Positions 52,969-63,045 of a stretch of 64,000 nucleotides of DNA are shown one piece after another (the first letter of the stretch is position 1; each line of letters opens with the position of its first letter). Origin of the DNA: Bacteroidales bacterium (lineage in GTDB: Bacteria; Bacteroidota; Bacteroidia; Bacteroidales; F082). The DNA lies in contig JAFYNJ010000009.1 of the NCBI GenBank assembly GCA_017549805.1, positions 1 through 64,000 on the forward strand, given 5' to 3'. The notes under the pieces are model-generated. The model saw only the letters and a program-made list of their open reading frames with translations, was not told where the DNA came from and searched no databases. A program made the translations under genes and the position numbers.

Positions 52969-55338
52969 TTATTTGGTAATGACAACGCGCTGGACGCTGT
53001 TATTGCCATTGTTGTCATAAACGCTGAAGAAGTAAACACCAGCATCAACATTCATGTCAATGTTGTTGATGACACTGTTGAGTTTCACCACACGAACCAA
53101 CTGGCCAGCCACATTGTAGATGGCAACCGTATTCAGGTTTTCACCCTTGAGGGTAACCATAGTGGTAGCCGGGTTAGGATAGACGGAAACCATGTCGTTA
53201 TTGCTTTCAGCAACCTCAGTGAAGTCGGTGTTCAGCGTAATGGGGATGTTCACCACGGGGTTAGTTTCATCATTCGTGTTGATGACAAGGTCGGCTTGAT
53301 AAGCAACATTGTCTTCAAGACCGATGGAGTTGAGTGAAAGGGTAACCGTTTCGGATTCACCGCCAGGGATGGAGCCTTCATACTTGTCAAGAGCAGCCCA
53401 TGTGCCAGGAATATGCTGGCCTTGGCAGTTGACCGTGATCAGCCATGCACCGCCGAAGTTACCGGCAGAATAGCAGTGATCGAAGGTGCCGCCCTGCGTG
53501 CTGAGCCAGTTGCCATCAGCATTCTGACCATATTCACCACCGTCCATCGTCATAGGATATTCACCAGCGGTTTGGAGGAGTTCAACGGTAGCCCACATGA
53601 CTTGGCCATCCATATAGATGTCTTCATCGAAGGTAGCGGTCAGCCAAACACCAAGTTCAGAGGAAGTAACGGTCTTTTCACCGAGGAGGGCACCGGGTTG
53701 GTTGTTGGCACCTTGTCCATAGACGCGGAAGGTATAGTTGTTGTCAGCTGATTTGTAAGAAGAACTGACTTGGAACTTGACAGAGGTGATCTTCATACCC
53801 ATGGTAGCGCCAGCATAGGCGGTAGCAGGAAGACGAACAGCCATCTCACGGGTGTAAGGACCTCCTGTTGAACCGATGCCGGAAGATTCAAGGCCATCGT
53901 GGTATTTCAGCTCAGCAGTCTGTGAGCCAGTCCCACCTTGGCCGAAACCGATATAAGCGTTCCATTCACCGATGGAGTTGCCGCTGTTCTCAATGGTGAC
54001 ATCAACTGTAGTGACATCATCCTCAAGAAGGGTAGCGCTGACCTCTTCGGGAGCGATAGCGATTGAAGGAGCAGAAACACCGCCAAGTTTCACAACATAG
54101 ATATTGTCAACATAGTATTCTGAAACAGCAGTGCTGGACGGAGGATAGAAGTCGATGGCACCAAGTTGGCGTTGGCCGTCACCACCGGAAGCTTGGGTGC
54201 TGAATTGCCATGTAAGAATCTCGGCTTCATCGATGTAGAAGGTGGCTACGTCATTGTCGAGATCGATGTGATACTTCACATTGAACCAAGCGTCGAACGG
54301 GATGGTGAAGTTGGTCCATGTGTTGTTGGTTTCAATTGCCGTACCATTGTCCGAATGGTTGAAATAGACCTCAGTGGCCCATTGGCTACCGCTTCCGTTG
54401 AAGATGTGGAGGACGTTATTGTAAGCATCCTTGCCAGTGGGAACATACATGTCGAAGCTGATGTCGTAAGTACCGCTCGTGGCATCGCCCAAGAGGAGAA
54501 CCTGGTCGTTACCGTAGGTGAAGTGACCGCACTTGGTCTTGGCGCCCAATTCTGCGACGACACCGTCTTCAGCTCCACCGGGAGCATTGCTCCAAGTGGT
54601 CCACCATTCATGGCCGGCAGCAGCTGCCTCAACGGCAATCTTGTTGCCAACCGTGTATTCCTCAAACGGATCGTTGACGATTTCCTCATCATCGTAAGCT
54701 GAAGACATCGTAACATTATCAACATAATACTCTGACACAGCGGCACTGGTCGGAGGATAGAAGTCGATGGCACCAAGTTGGCGCTGTCCGGAACCGCCAG
54801 AAGCCTGGGTGCTGAATTGCCATGAAAGAATTTCTTCATCATCAATGTAGAAGGTAGCGGCGTCATTGTCGAGATCAACGAAATACTTCACATTGAACCA
54901 AGCGTCGAACGGGATGGTGAAGTTGGTCATTGTGTTGTTGGTTTCAATTGCCGTACCATTGTCTGCATTGTTGAAATAGACCTCAGTGGCCCACTGGCTG
55001 CCACTTCCGTTGAAGATGTGGAGAAGGTTGTTGTAGGCATCCTTGCCTGTTGGGACAAACATGTCGAAACTGATTGTGTAAGCGCCAGAAGTCAAGTTAC
55101 CAAGTTCCAACACCTGGTCGTTGCCGTAGGTGAAGTGAGCAGCCATGGTATTGCCATTCATGGCAAAAACACCGTCTTCTGCCCCACCAGGAGCGTTCGA
55201 CCAAGTAGTCCAAGGAGAACCAAGGGTCTGAGCTATCTTTGCACCTTCAGTACCATTCTCAAAATCATAGCTGAACTGTGCGAAAGCATTGCCGCATACA
55301 AAGGCAATCATCGCAATGAGTAAAGATAATTTTTTCAT
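52969..55338 (-). CDS. Secreted two-module protein with T9SS type A sorting domain
   Basis: A 789-residue exported protein. Signal peptide MKKLSLLIAMIAFVCGNAFA. Residues ~22-211 and ~219-415 are two copies of a jelly-roll/LamG-like module (each with WSNAPGGAEDG, FNVKYxxDLDNDxATFYID and GQRQLGAIDFYPP); the DNA of the copies is also very similar, indicating tandem duplication. A 'choice-of-anchor'/BACON-like part follows, then VSVYPNPATTMVTLKGENLN...GVYFFSVYDNN, the T9SS signal. Likely a surface binding protein. Confidence 0.85.
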   Translation of the reverse strand: MKKLSLLIAMIAFVCGNAFAQFSYDFENGTEGAKIAQTLGSPWTTWSNAPGGAEDGVFAMNGNTMAAHFTYGNDQVLELGNLTSGAYTISFDMFVPTGKDAYNNLLHIFNGSGSQWATEVYFNNADNGTAIETNNTMTNFTIPFDAWFNVKYFVDLDNDAATFYIDDEEILSWQFSTQASGGSGQRQLGAIDFYPPTSAAVSEYYVDNVTMSSAYDDEEIVNDPFEEYTVGNKIAVEAAAAGHEWWTTWSNAPGGAEDGVVAELGAKTKCGHFTYGNDQVLLLGDATSGTYDISFDMYVPTGKDAYNNVLHIFNGSGSQWATEVYFNHSDNGTAIETNNTWTNFTIPFDAWFNVKYHIDLDNDVATFYIDEAEILTWQFSTQASGGDGQRQLGAIDFYPPSSTAVSEYYVDNIYVVKLGGVSAPSIAIAPEEVSATLLEDDVTTVDVTIENSGNSIGEWNAYIGFGQGGTGSQTAELKYHDGLESSGIGSTGGPYTREMAVRLPATAYAGATMGMKITSVKFQVSSSYKSADNNYTFRVYGQGANNQPGALLGEKTVTSSELGVWLTATFDEDIYMDGQVMWATVELLQTAGEYPMTMDGGEYGQNADGNWLSTQGGTFDHCYSAGNFGGAWLITVNCQGQHIPGTWAALDKYEGSIPGGESETVTLSLNSIGLEDNVAYQADLVINTNDETNPVVNIPITLNTDFTEVAESNNDMVSVYPNPATTMVTLKGENLNTVAIYNVAGQLVRVVKLNSVINNIDMNVDAGVYFFSVYDNNGNNSVQRVVITK

Positions 55339-55400
55339 AATGTGTGATTTAGTTAATAAATTTATGATTGATAGTTGTTAGTATTTCCTTATTTGGGCTA

Positions 55401-55408
55401 CAAATATA
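55401..55408 (-). promoter_or_regulatory. Probable -7 box of the two-module T9SS gene
   Basis: TATATTTG followed by TAGCCC on the minus strand, 63 nt before the ATG. No TTG at the expected distance. Confidence 0.4.
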
Positions 55409-55448
55409 ACATTTGAATTTGAATTTTGCCTAAAAAAAGCAAGTTTTT

Positions 55449-56228
55449 TTATTCAGGAAACTCGTTTTTGGCCTCCTTCCAATACGACAACATCTCTTCC
55501 AAAGTCAGGTTTTGAACGCTTTTCCCGTTGTTGCGGGCTTGCTGTTCCAAATAACCGAACCTGCTCCTAAATTTTTTGTCGGTTTTCTCCAAGGCATCGT
55601 CGGGATTCACCCCGATGTATATGCCGTATGCGGCCAAAGCAAACAAAAGGTCGCCGTATTCCGCCTCGATTTGCTTTTGGTTGTCAGGTTTTTCCAGCTC
55701 CGCAAACAATTCCTTCTTCTCCTCCTCCACCTTGTCCCAAGCCGACTCCGCATCAGGCCACCTAAAACCAACACCCGCCGTCTTCGATTGCATACGATAC
55801 GCCTTCAGCAACGAAGGGAGTCCATTGGGCACGCCACCAAGCACGCTACGATTGTGTTCCCGTTCCAATTTGATCTTCTCCCAATTCTGCTCCACTTGTT
55901 CGGCATTCTCCACTTTTTCGTTGCCAAAGATGTGTGGATGGCGCACCACCATCTTGTCGCAAATGCCGTTCAGCACATCGGTGATGTCGAAGGCTCCTTT
56001 TTCGCTGCCGATCTTGGCATAAAAAACAAGATGCAGCATCAAGTCGCCCAATTCTTTTTTGATTTCATTCAGATCATTGGCCAAGATGGCCTCGCTCAAC
56101 TCGTAGGTCTCCTCAATGGTCAGATGACGCAGGCTCTCGATGGTTTGGGTGCTGTCCCACGGGCATCGCGCCCTGACTTCATCCATGATGTCCAAAAGGC
56201 GCTTGAAAGCTTCCAGACGTTTGTCCAT
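55449..56228 (-). CDS. mazG: MazG-family nucleoside triphosphate pyrophosphohydrolase
   Basis: Hydrolyses NTPs to NMP and PPi, limiting misincorporation. The 259 residues have two MazG cores: LTIEETYELSEAI with ELGDLMLHLVFYAKIG in the first, and VEEEKKELFAEL with AEYGDLLFALAAYG in the second, i.e. EExxE and ExxD signatures. Start MDKRLEAFKRLLDIMDEV. A TATTTTTG box (56249-56256, minus) lies 20 nt upstream. Confidence 0.95.
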   Translation of the reverse strand: MDKRLEAFKRLLDIMDEVRARCPWDSTQTIESLRHLTIEETYELSEAILANDLNEIKKELGDLMLHLVFYAKIGSEKGAFDITDVLNGICDKMVVRHPHIFGNEKVENAEQVEQNWEKIKLEREHNRSVLGGVPNGLPSLLKAYRMQSKTAGVGFRWPDAESAWDKVEEEKKELFAELEKPDNQKQIEAEYGDLLFALAAYGIYIGVNPDDALEKTDKKFRSRFGYLEQQARNNGKSVQNLTLEEMLSYWKEAKNEFPE

Positions 56229-56277
56229 AACTATTAGGTTTAAAGTTGCAAAAATACACTTTTCAAAATAAAATGCC

Positions 56278-56285
56278 TAACTTTG
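56278..56285 (+). promoter_or_regulatory. -7 box that fixes the start of the PagL-like gene
   Basis: TAACTTTG followed by CAG. A transcript start near 56292 leaves only the ATG at 56300 usable, excluding upstream starts at 56246 and 56273. Confidence 0.45.
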
Positions 56286-56299
56286 CAGTTTGTATCGGC

Positions 56300-57610
56300 A
56301 TGAAACCGTCAAAAGCACATATTGTCTGCCTGTTTTCCGTGTTTTTGCTGTGTTGTATCAAGGCAAAAGGACAAGACTATCCTTGGCTCTCGCACAACAA
56401 CATCATGGTGGAAGGTCGTGCCCATTATGGTTTCTTCTACCATCATCATTTTGAGATGGAGCGTTTCAACGCCCATTATCCCGCCCTAGAGTTTTCGATT
56501 TACCAAAACACATACGGAAAAAACGAATGGGAGGCCATCTACAATTACCCATACATGGGCTTTACCTTCTATCACGCCAATTTCGGACTCAACCTCGAGC
56601 TTAATCCCGAGGTGGGACAAGCCTTGGGAAGCGTTTTCGCACTCTATCCATTCATCAACTATCCCTTAGTCGGCGGCGACAATGCCCAACTGACCTTCAA
56701 GTTAGGTATAGGACTGGGCTACCTGACCAAATGCTTTGACAATTATGAGAACTACCAGAACTTCTCCATCGGATCGCACCTGAACGCTGCTGCCAATCTA
56801 TCGTTCGAATACCGACAACGCGTCTCCACTCGATTGATGACAGTGGCTTCAGTAGGACTCACGCATTTTTCCAACGGTTCCACCAAACTGCCCAACTACG
56901 GGTTGAACACCTTCAGTGGCGCCTTGGGACTAGCTTATTACTTGCGAAGCCCCAGACTCAACTTAACTCCTGCCAAAAGGCCTGAGTACCATCCCTTTGA
57001 ATTCGACCACAAACACTGGCTTTCTCTCGACTTGGATTACGGACTGGGGTTTAAAAACGTATCGCAAACCCTGGGGGGCGAATCCACGCATTACTTTTGC
57101 GTCCACGACCTCTCTACCCTGTTCCTTGCCCAGTTTACCCAGTACAGCCGTGCCGGCGTTGGACTTTCGCTGGTGCTCGACATGTCGGACCAAACCCTGC
57201 CCGACCATTCGGTGGACGGAAACGGCATCCATGTTACACTCATTGATCCGGAAACCGAGGAGGAACAAACCTACGACATCAGTACCCTCCAGATGACCAA
57301 ACTCAATTTCAGCCTGTGCTATGCCATGACCATGAGCCGCCTTTCCTATCATTTTGAATTCGGATGGCATCTGAAATACAATCAATTCACGGATCTCAGC
57401 AAAGGGAACATCTTCCAGAAAGTCAGCTTTAGATACCAACTTTACGACAACATTTATACCCACGCCTCACTCATGACACATTTCGGCCGTGCAGATTATC
57501 TCTGTTTCGGACTTGGATACAGGTTCAACCAAAAATATTATATCAACCATGAAAAAGGCACTCGTCGCCGTCCTCCTGGCATGCATGAGCGTTTTCATCT
57601 GTTCATGTAA
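56300..57610 (+). CDS. PagL-like lipid A deacylase / acyloxyacyl hydrolase family
   Basis: An outer-membrane beta-barrel candidate of 436 residues. Signal peptide MKPSKAHIVCLFSVFLLCCI...KAKG. The PagL-type catalytic neighbourhood is THFSNGSTKLPNYGLN (His, Ser, Asn), as in enzymes that remove the 3-O-acyl chain of lipid A. Length exceeds PagL (~185), having extra strands; the family assignment is moderately sure. The last ~20 residues are encoded in the overlap with the next gene and look unrelated to a barrel end. Confidence 0.75.
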   Translation: MKPSKAHIVCLFSVFLLCCIKAKGQDYPWLSHNNIMVEGRAHYGFFYHHHFEMERFNAHYPALEFSIYQNTYGKNEWEAIYNYPYMGFTFYHANFGLNLELNPEVGQALGSVFALYPFINYPLVGGDNAQLTFKLGIGLGYLTKCFDNYENYQNFSIGSHLNAAANLSFEYRQRVSTRLMTVASVGLTHFSNGSTKLPNYGLNTFSGALGLAYYLRSPRLNLTPAKRPEYHPFEFDHKHWLSLDLDYGLGFKNVSQTLGGESTHYFCVHDLSTLFLAQFTQYSRAGVGLSLVLDMSDQTLPDHSVDGNGIHVTLIDPETEEEQTYDISTLQMTKLNFSLCYAMTMSRLSYHFEFGWHLKYNQFTDLSKGNIFQKVSFRYQLYDNIYTHASLMTHFGRADYLCFGLGYRFNQKYYINHEKGTRRRPPGMHERFHLFM

Positions 57611-58529
57611 CAAGTTTTCCATAGGAACGGAAAAGACCATCACATTGCCATCACTCGGCTCACCATTTCATGTCATCGAATTTTGCGATGATGTGAACGT
57701 GAAGCTATTACATTGTGACGCGACCCATGCTGCCGGCACTATCCAGATCAAGGCCGGAGAGAACCTGATTGACAATATCGGCGCAGTAATCCAAGACAGC
57801 AGTGAGTACTTCATAGCCCCCAAGGATACCTTGGATTTTATTAATGGTGACACCGTATGGCTCAACAAACTCGTCATCAGCAACAACAACACCTTAAGTT
57901 TTCTTCATTCATACGACTACTCCATTGAGATGACCGTGTATTACGATTCACTTTACCATCTCATTTTCAATTCCAACGCCGATTACATCCGAACCGACAC
58001 CTTGACAGGCTATAATTACCCGACACAATTAACCCAAAACGATTTGACTTGGACCGACCTTGCACCAAATTTGCTTATCGAAGTAGAAGGTGGATCGGGC
58101 AGCTTTAATATGCTGACCAACTGCTATCGAGTGACCACAAAAGTCTTTCACGGCACCTCCGATGTCAGCATCAGCGGCATTGCCTCGATAGCCTCCACCT
58201 TTGCCGATTACGATTGCCATGGAACCATTGACGGTTCAAAGCTTTACTCCCACATACACTATGTCACCTCACACGGCACAAACAGAGTTTTCGCCAAAGC
58301 ATACTCCGAGCTAAGCGCTCACAACGACAATACGGGAGAAATCCATTACATCAAGTTCATAAAACAGAAATACGATTTCATTCCAGCCGATGAAACCTAT
58401 CCATACGGCCATTACGATTGGGTATCACATTATTGTCCAGAAAACCTCAAATACAATGGACAAAAACTTAACAGCTGGAATTACGACAACAGCATTCCAG
58501 GCTTGGTAAAAGAGAACGAACCCCAGTAA
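57549..58529 (+). CDS. GIN/DUF2807-type lipoprotein
   Basis: A 326-residue lipoprotein: MKKALVAVLLACMSVFICSC with lipobox Cys20. The beta-helix-like GIN pattern (FHVIEFCDDVNVKLLHC, IQIKAGENLIDNIG, VSISGIASIASTFADYDCHG) resembles the DUF2807 head domain. ATG 57549 lies inside the upstream gene, giving a 62-nt same-strand overlap in another frame. Function unknown, surface adhesion suspected from the family. Confidence 0.78.
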   Translation: MKKALVAVLLACMSVFICSCNKFSIGTEKTITLPSLGSPFHVIEFCDDVNVKLLHCDATHAAGTIQIKAGENLIDNIGAVIQDSSEYFIAPKDTLDFINGDTVWLNKLVISNNNTLSFLHSYDYSIEMTVYYDSLYHLIFNSNADYIRTDTLTGYNYPTQLTQNDLTWTDLAPNLLIEVEGGSGSFNMLTNCYRVTTKVFHGTSDVSISGIASIASTFADYDCHGTIDGSKLYSHIHYVTSHGTNRVFAKAYSELSAHNDNTGEIHYIKFIKQKYDFIPADETYPYGHYDWVSHYCPENLKYNGQKLNSWNYDNSIPGLVKENEPQ

Positions 58530-58542
58530 ACGAAAGATTCTA

Positions 58543-60015
58543 TCAATACGCCTTCGCGAAATAGACCTTCATCTTAGCAGGCTTGCCCGAATAGACGTCC
58601 ACACCTTCTTCTTCCTTGACGTCCAACGGGATGAAACGCAAGGTGGCCTTGGTTTCTTCCTTGATCTTCAGCTCGGTTTCGGTGGTGCCGTCCCAGAAGG
58701 CATGCACAAAGCCGCCCTTTTCGATCTGTGCCTTGAATTCGTCCCAAGTGCTCACCTCGAAGGTATTGTCGTTGCGGTATTTCAAGGCTTTCTGATACAA
58801 GTTCACCTGGATCTCGTCCATAAGGCCGAGCACCTTTTCGACAATGCCCTCATAAGAAGCCGACTCCTTGGTCATGGTATCGCGGCGAGCCAGCTCCACC
58901 GTGTTGTTGCTCACATCGCGCGGACCGACCACCAAGCGCACCGGCACGCCTTTCAACTCCCATTCGTGGAACTTGAAGCCCGGCTTCTGGGTGTCGCGGT
59001 CATCGAACTTCACACGCAGTCCGGCGTTGACCAGCTGCTGCTTCATTTCTTCGCAGCGGGCAAAGGTCAAGGCCTTTTCTTCGTCATTCTTATAAATAGG
59101 TACGATGACCACCTGGATCGGAGCGATCTTGGGCGGCAGCACCAGACCGTCGTCGTCGGAATGCGACATGATGAGGGCGCCCATCAGACGGGTAGAAACA
59201 CCCCATGAAGTTGCCCAGACATATTCAAGCTTGTTTTCCTTGTTGAGGAACTTCACGTCGAATGCCTTGGCGAAGTTCTGTCCCAGGAAGTGCGAGGTGC
59301 CTGCCTGCAGAGCCTTACCATCCTGCATCATGGCTTCGATGCAATAGGTATTCAAGGCACCGGCAAAACGCTCATTGGCCGACTTCACGCCCTGATAGAC
59401 GGGGATGGCCAGGAACTTCTCGGCAAAGTCGGTATAGACACCCAGCATCTTCTTGGCTTCTTCTTCAGCCTCTTCCATGGTAGCGTGAGCCGTGTGGCCT
59501 TCCTGCCAAAGGAACTCGGCCGTGCGGAGGAACAAACGGGTACGCATCTCCCAGCGCACCACGTTGGCCCATTGGTTGCAGAGGATCGGGAGGTCGCGAT
59601 AGCTCTTCACCCAGTTGCGGTAGGTGTCCCAGATGATGGTTTCCGAGGTGGGACGAACAATCAATTCCTCTTCCAACTTGGCAGAAGGATCAACCACGAC
59701 GCCGTTGCCGTTGGGATCGTTCATCAAGCGGTGATGCGTCACTACGGCGCACTCCTTAGCGAAGCCTTCCACATGGTCGGCCTCACGGCTGAAGAAACTC
59801 TTCGGGATGAACAATGGGAAATAGGCGTTCACATGACCGGTTTCCTTGAACATCTTGTCCAACGCATCATGCATGAACTCCCAAATCGCATAACCGTACG
59901 GTTTGATCACCATACATCCTCTAACTGCGGATTGTTCCGCCAAATCAGCCTTCACAACAAGGTCGTTGTACCACTGCGAATAATTTTCAGCTCGGGTTGT
60001 CAATTCTTTTGCCAT
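58543..60015 (-). CDS. proS: Prolyl-tRNA synthetase (archaeal/eukaryotic-like type)
   Basis: Charges tRNA-Pro. ATG 60015 ([18 protein letters not shown]) gives 490 residues, the usual length of the short class II ProS without the editing insertion; the 65-residue upstream extension reads through the next gene's leader and is rejected. Motif 2 ([20 protein letters not shown]), LVVGPRDV and the C-terminal [10 protein letters not shown] are family features. Convergent with the GIN lipoprotein, 13 nt apart. Confidence 0.95.
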   Translation of the reverse strand: MAKELTTRAENYSQWYNDLVVKADLAEQSAVRGCMVIKPYGYAIWEFMHDALDKMFKETGHVNAYFPLFIPKSFFSREADHVEGFAKECAVVTHHRLMNDPNGNGVVVDPSAKLEEELIVRPTSETIIWDTYRNWVKSYRDLPILCNQWANVVRWEMRTRLFLRTAEFLWQEGHTAHATMEEAEEEAKKMLGVYTDFAEKFLAIPVYQGVKSANERFAGALNTYCIEAMMQDGKALQAGTSHFLGQNFAKAFDVKFLNKENKLEYVWATSWGVSTRLMGALIMSHSDDDGLVLPPKIAPIQVVIVPIYKNDEEKALTFARCEEMKQQLVNAGLRVKFDDRDTQKPGFKFHEWELKGVPVRLVVGPRDVSNNTVELARRDTMTKESASYEGIVEKVLGLMDEIQVNLYQKALKYRNDNTFEVSTWDEFKAQIEKGGFVHAFWDGTTETELKIKEETKATLRFIPLDVKEEEGVDVYSGKPAKMKVYFAKAY

Positions 60016-60095
60016 CTTGGTATAATATTTGTAAGAAAAACGCTTTTGATTGAGACTGCAAAAATAGAAAATAATAATAAAAAACATAACCAAAA

Positions 60096-61418
60096 ATGAA
60101 AGCAATTCGTATAATTCCGGTTCTTTTCGCAGCCCTTGTGATGGTTGGCTGCTCATCCAACAAGCGGATGGCTTACGACGACACTTATTATTCGCCCTAC
60201 AACAACCCAAGGGCGAAGAATGCCAACAACAACGGCGGCAGTGTCACCCCCAGTATCAACAACAGCTCGACCTATGACTATCAGGCCTATTACTCCAATA
60301 GCAAGAACTACGAGCCCAATGTGGATCCCGTGTACCAGACCACCGAGACTGTGACCGACACCAACGGAGTGGTCTACACCACCACCGAAACCTACTACGA
60401 TGCCGACTTTGCGGCTCGCATCAAGCGTTTCGGCACTGGAGCCTCCTCCACTATGGACTATTATGACGACTATTACACAGGCAACGGCTACAACAGCAGC
60501 AACACCTATGTTTATGTTGGCGACGCCTGGGCCTGGAACTGGGGATTCTACCCATACAGCTACTATTATTATCCCTACTATTGGCACTATAGCCCTTGGT
60601 ACTCCTGGTATTATTACGATTACTATTGGTACCGCCCGTATTGGTACAGCTGGCACTGGGGATGGTATGACTACTACTGGTATCACCCGCATTATCATCA
60701 CCATCACCACCACTTTAACCACTTCGGACATGGAGGCCATGGCGGACACGGTCCTGGAGGCATGGGCTACCACAACGACCTTGGCAGCTACGTAGCCAGC
60801 GTGCGTCGCAACAACACCCCCGGCTCCATGAGCTACCGTGCTCCTCAGAACGAAACGCCAAGAAGCTACAGCGCTGGTGCCAGCAGCTCAAGAAGCACCT
60901 ATAGTGGCAGCATGAGTGGCAGCCGACCGACTGTAAGCAGCAATACCACCAGACCGACCAGCAGCAGCGTGCGCCCCACCCCGGGTACCTCTGGCAGAAC
61001 CGGTGCCACCACCACTACCAGCAGACCATCGACAACCAGCAGCACCACCACTTCCGCCAGCCGTCCGAGCTCAACGACCACTACCCGTCCAAGTTCAACC
61101 GCCATTAACAACAGCCGCTCAGGAAGCAGCTCTTCGGAACGCAAGACCTACACTTCACCCAACTACAGCCGTCAATCCCGCTCCAGCTCCGAATATGTGC
61201 GCCCGGAATCCTCAAGCCGCAGCAGCTCGTCAAGCGGCAGCTACAACCACAGCAGTTCTTCCTCCAGAAGCAGCTCCAGCAGTTATAGCAGTTCTTCTTC
61301 GAGAAGCAGCTCCAGCAGCTATAGCAGTGGTAGCCGCAGCAGCAGTGGAAGCAGTCATAGTAGTGGAAGCAGCCACAGCAGCGGTGGAAGCCGTAGCAGC
61401 GGAGGCGGAAGAAGATAA
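60096..61418 (+). CDS. Low-complexity lipoprotein (Tyr/Trp/His-rich, Ser-rich tail)
   Basis: A 440-residue lipoprotein: [19 protein letters not shown], lipobox Cys19. Residues ~145-195 are aromatic ([20 protein letters not shown]), then a His-rich block ([18 protein letters not shown]) near 197-220, and from ~260 an Arg/Thr/Ser tail ending in repeated [14 protein letters not shown] units. The His cluster could bind metal. Divergent from proS: the two starts lie 80 nt apart. Function unknown. Confidence 0.75.
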   Translation: MKAIRIIPVLFAALVMVGCSSNKRMAYDDTYYSPYNNPRAKNANNNGGSVTPSINNSSTYDYQAYYSNSKNYEPNVDPVYQTTETVTDTNGVVYTTTETYYDADFAARIKRFGTGASSTMDYYDDYYTGNGYNSSNTYVYVGDAWAWNWGFYPYSYYYYPYYWHYSPWYSWYYYDYYWYRPYWYSWHWGWYDYYWYHPHYHHHHHHFNHFGHGGHGGHGPGGMGYHNDLGSYVASVRRNNTPGSMSYRAPQNETPRSYSAGASSSRSTYSGSMSGSRPTVSSNTTRPTSSSVRPTPGTSGRTGATTTTSRPSTTSSTTTSASRPSSTTTTRPSSTAINNSRSGSSSSERKTYTSPNYSRQSRSSSEYVRPESSSRSSSSSGSYNHSSSSSRSSSSSYSSSSSRSSSSSYSSGSRSSSGSSHSSGSSHSSGGSRSSGGGRR

Positions 61419-61455
61419 CACATGAAATTCAGCTCCAACATAACGTAATTGATTT

Positions 61456-61492
61456 GAAAGGACTATCTTTGCACGATGAAGATAGTCCTTTC
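61456..61492. promoter_or_regulatory. Perfect dyad overlapping the promoter of the FadL-like gene
   Basis: GAAAGGACTATCTT (61456-61469) and AAGATAGTCCTTTC (61479-61492) are exact inverted repeats with a 9-nt centre. TATCTTTG (61464-61471), a -7 box, lies in the left arm. It lacks a T-tract, so an operator is more likely than a terminator; this is inference. Confidence 0.55.
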
Positions 61493-61501
61493 TCATTGAA
61501 C

Positions 61502-63013
61502 ATGAAGCACTCATCACATCTTATTGCATTGATCATCTTATGCTTCCCCCTACTTCTTCAAGCACAGGGTGTGGACGATGCCATTTTCAACTCACAGACC
61601 TATTACGAGGGAACTGCCCGTAGCATGGCCATGGGCAACGCCACAGGAGCCTTGGGCGGTGACATCACCGCGGCATGCATCAACCCTGCCGGACTGGGTT
61701 TGTACCGAAGCTCCGAGTTCACCTTCTCCACGGGCTTGCAGCACACTTTGATCAATTCCAACTATTACGACAACAGCCGAAACGCAGGAAAGATGAGGAT
61801 GTCCATCCCCAATGTCGGACTGGTAATGACAGGCAATGTCAGCAACTACAAGCCGCTGCGTTATATTCAGTTTGGATTTGGCTTGACCCGTACCAACGAT
61901 TTCAATTACCGCACCAAAGCCAAGGGGCTGAACCCCAACAGTTCCATGGTGGATGCCTACCTCCAAACTATCCAAGGCATTGATGAGCTCTTCAATCCGA
62001 ACGCTAATGTAGGCGACTATCTTTACAATCATTACGCATACGACCTCAGCCCTGCTTGGGAGACTTACCTCATCGACCGATTCACAGATTCGGTGGGCAA
62101 TTGTTTTTTTGACAGTCCAGTGCCCCAAGGCGATGTCTGGCAAAGCGACATTGTCACCTCCAAAGGCAGGTCGGAAGAATGGACCTTGGCCTTGAGTGCC
62201 AACTATTACGACAAACTCTTTATCGGAACCAGCATCGGCCTGACCCATATCAAACGCATCAGCACCCGCACTTATCAAGAGACTCCCGCTGGCTCGAACA
62301 CCAATTTTTATGAATGGGGACATCAGGAAGAATTGGGCGACACAGCCTGGGGAGCCAACTTCAAATGTGGTCTCATCTACTTCCCGGCATCATGGTTGCG
62401 TATTGGTGCCGCTTGGCATTCCAGAACCCTATACGCCATCGGAGAGAACTGGGCTACCGAGACCAGCACCACCCTTAAAAACAATAACGGATCGGAGAAC
62501 TATCACAAATACCTCTCCCCGACACTATACCAATCCTACGAATTCCATACTCCACATTCTTTCATTGGAAGCGCGGCATTCATTATCGGCCAACAAGGGA
62601 TGATCAGCGCCGACGTGGAATACATGAACTATGGCAATTCCAAATTCAACAGCTATGAGTATAGCTTCAGCGACGCCAACCAGGACATCCAAAATACCTT
62701 GAAACCGACGTACAACTTCCGCCTTGGAACAGAGTGGCGCATGCGCCAATATTTTCTTAGGGGTGGCGCTGCCTACTATGGAAGTCCATACGGTTTCGGG
62801 GAAGACTATGGAAGCGTCAAGAAAATCGCCTTCGGCATCGGCTATGCCACCCAGGAGGACTCATACTGGGATTTCGCCTACGAACTCACAGAGTCGACGA
62901 CAGGCTATACGCCCTATCGTTTTTACGTGGATGGACAGAACGTAGTCAACGACATCGTCCAGCATCGATGGCGCAGCAAATTCATCATCACTTTGAAGGT
63001 GAAAATAGAATAA
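61502..63013 (+). CDS. FadL/OmpP1-like outer-membrane transport protein
   Basis: An outer-membrane beta-barrel of 503 residues (from MKHSSHLIALIILCFPLLLQ, signal peptide). The N-terminal hatch-like motif TARSMAMGNATGALGGDITA and the NPAGLGLYRSSEFTFSTG block are typical of FadL-type porins in Bacteroidetes (PorV-like relatives also share this). Strands alternate to the C-terminal aromatic end. Probably transports hydrophobic compounds. The dyad at 61456 covers its promoter. Confidence 0.87.
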   Translation: MKHSSHLIALIILCFPLLLQAQGVDDAIFNSQTYYEGTARSMAMGNATGALGGDITAACINPAGLGLYRSSEFTFSTGLQHTLINSNYYDNSRNAGKMRMSIPNVGLVMTGNVSNYKPLRYIQFGFGLTRTNDFNYRTKAKGLNPNSSMVDAYLQTIQGIDELFNPNANVGDYLYNHYAYDLSPAWETYLIDRFTDSVGNCFFDSPVPQGDVWQSDIVTSKGRSEEWTLALSANYYDKLFIGTSIGLTHIKRISTRTYQETPAGSNTNFYEWGHQEELGDTAWGANFKCGLIYFPASWLRIGAAWHSRTLYAIGENWATETSTTLKNNNGSENYHKYLSPTLYQSYEFHTPHSFIGSAAFIIGQQGMISADVEYMNYGNSKFNSYEYSFSDANQDIQNTLKPTYNFRLGTEWRMRQYFLRGGAAYYGSPYGFGEDYGSVKKIAFGIGYATQEDSYWDFAYELTESTTGYTPYRFYVDGQNVVNDIVQHRWRSKFIITLKVKIE

Positions 63014-63043
63014 CAAAAAACCGCTCGATTGAGCGGTTTTTTG
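63014..63043. terminator. Bidirectional terminator
   Basis: ACAAAAAACCGCTC / GAGCGGTTTTTTGT with a GATT loop, between the convergent FadL-like and zinc-ribbon genes. It directly follows both stop codons. Confidence 0.92.
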
Positions 63044-63045
63044 TT

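Noticed and set aside
60016..60210. 65-residue N-terminal extension of ProS
   Set aside because: It would cover the promoter region and N-terminal codons of the divergent lipoprotein; the family start is [12 protein letters not shown].
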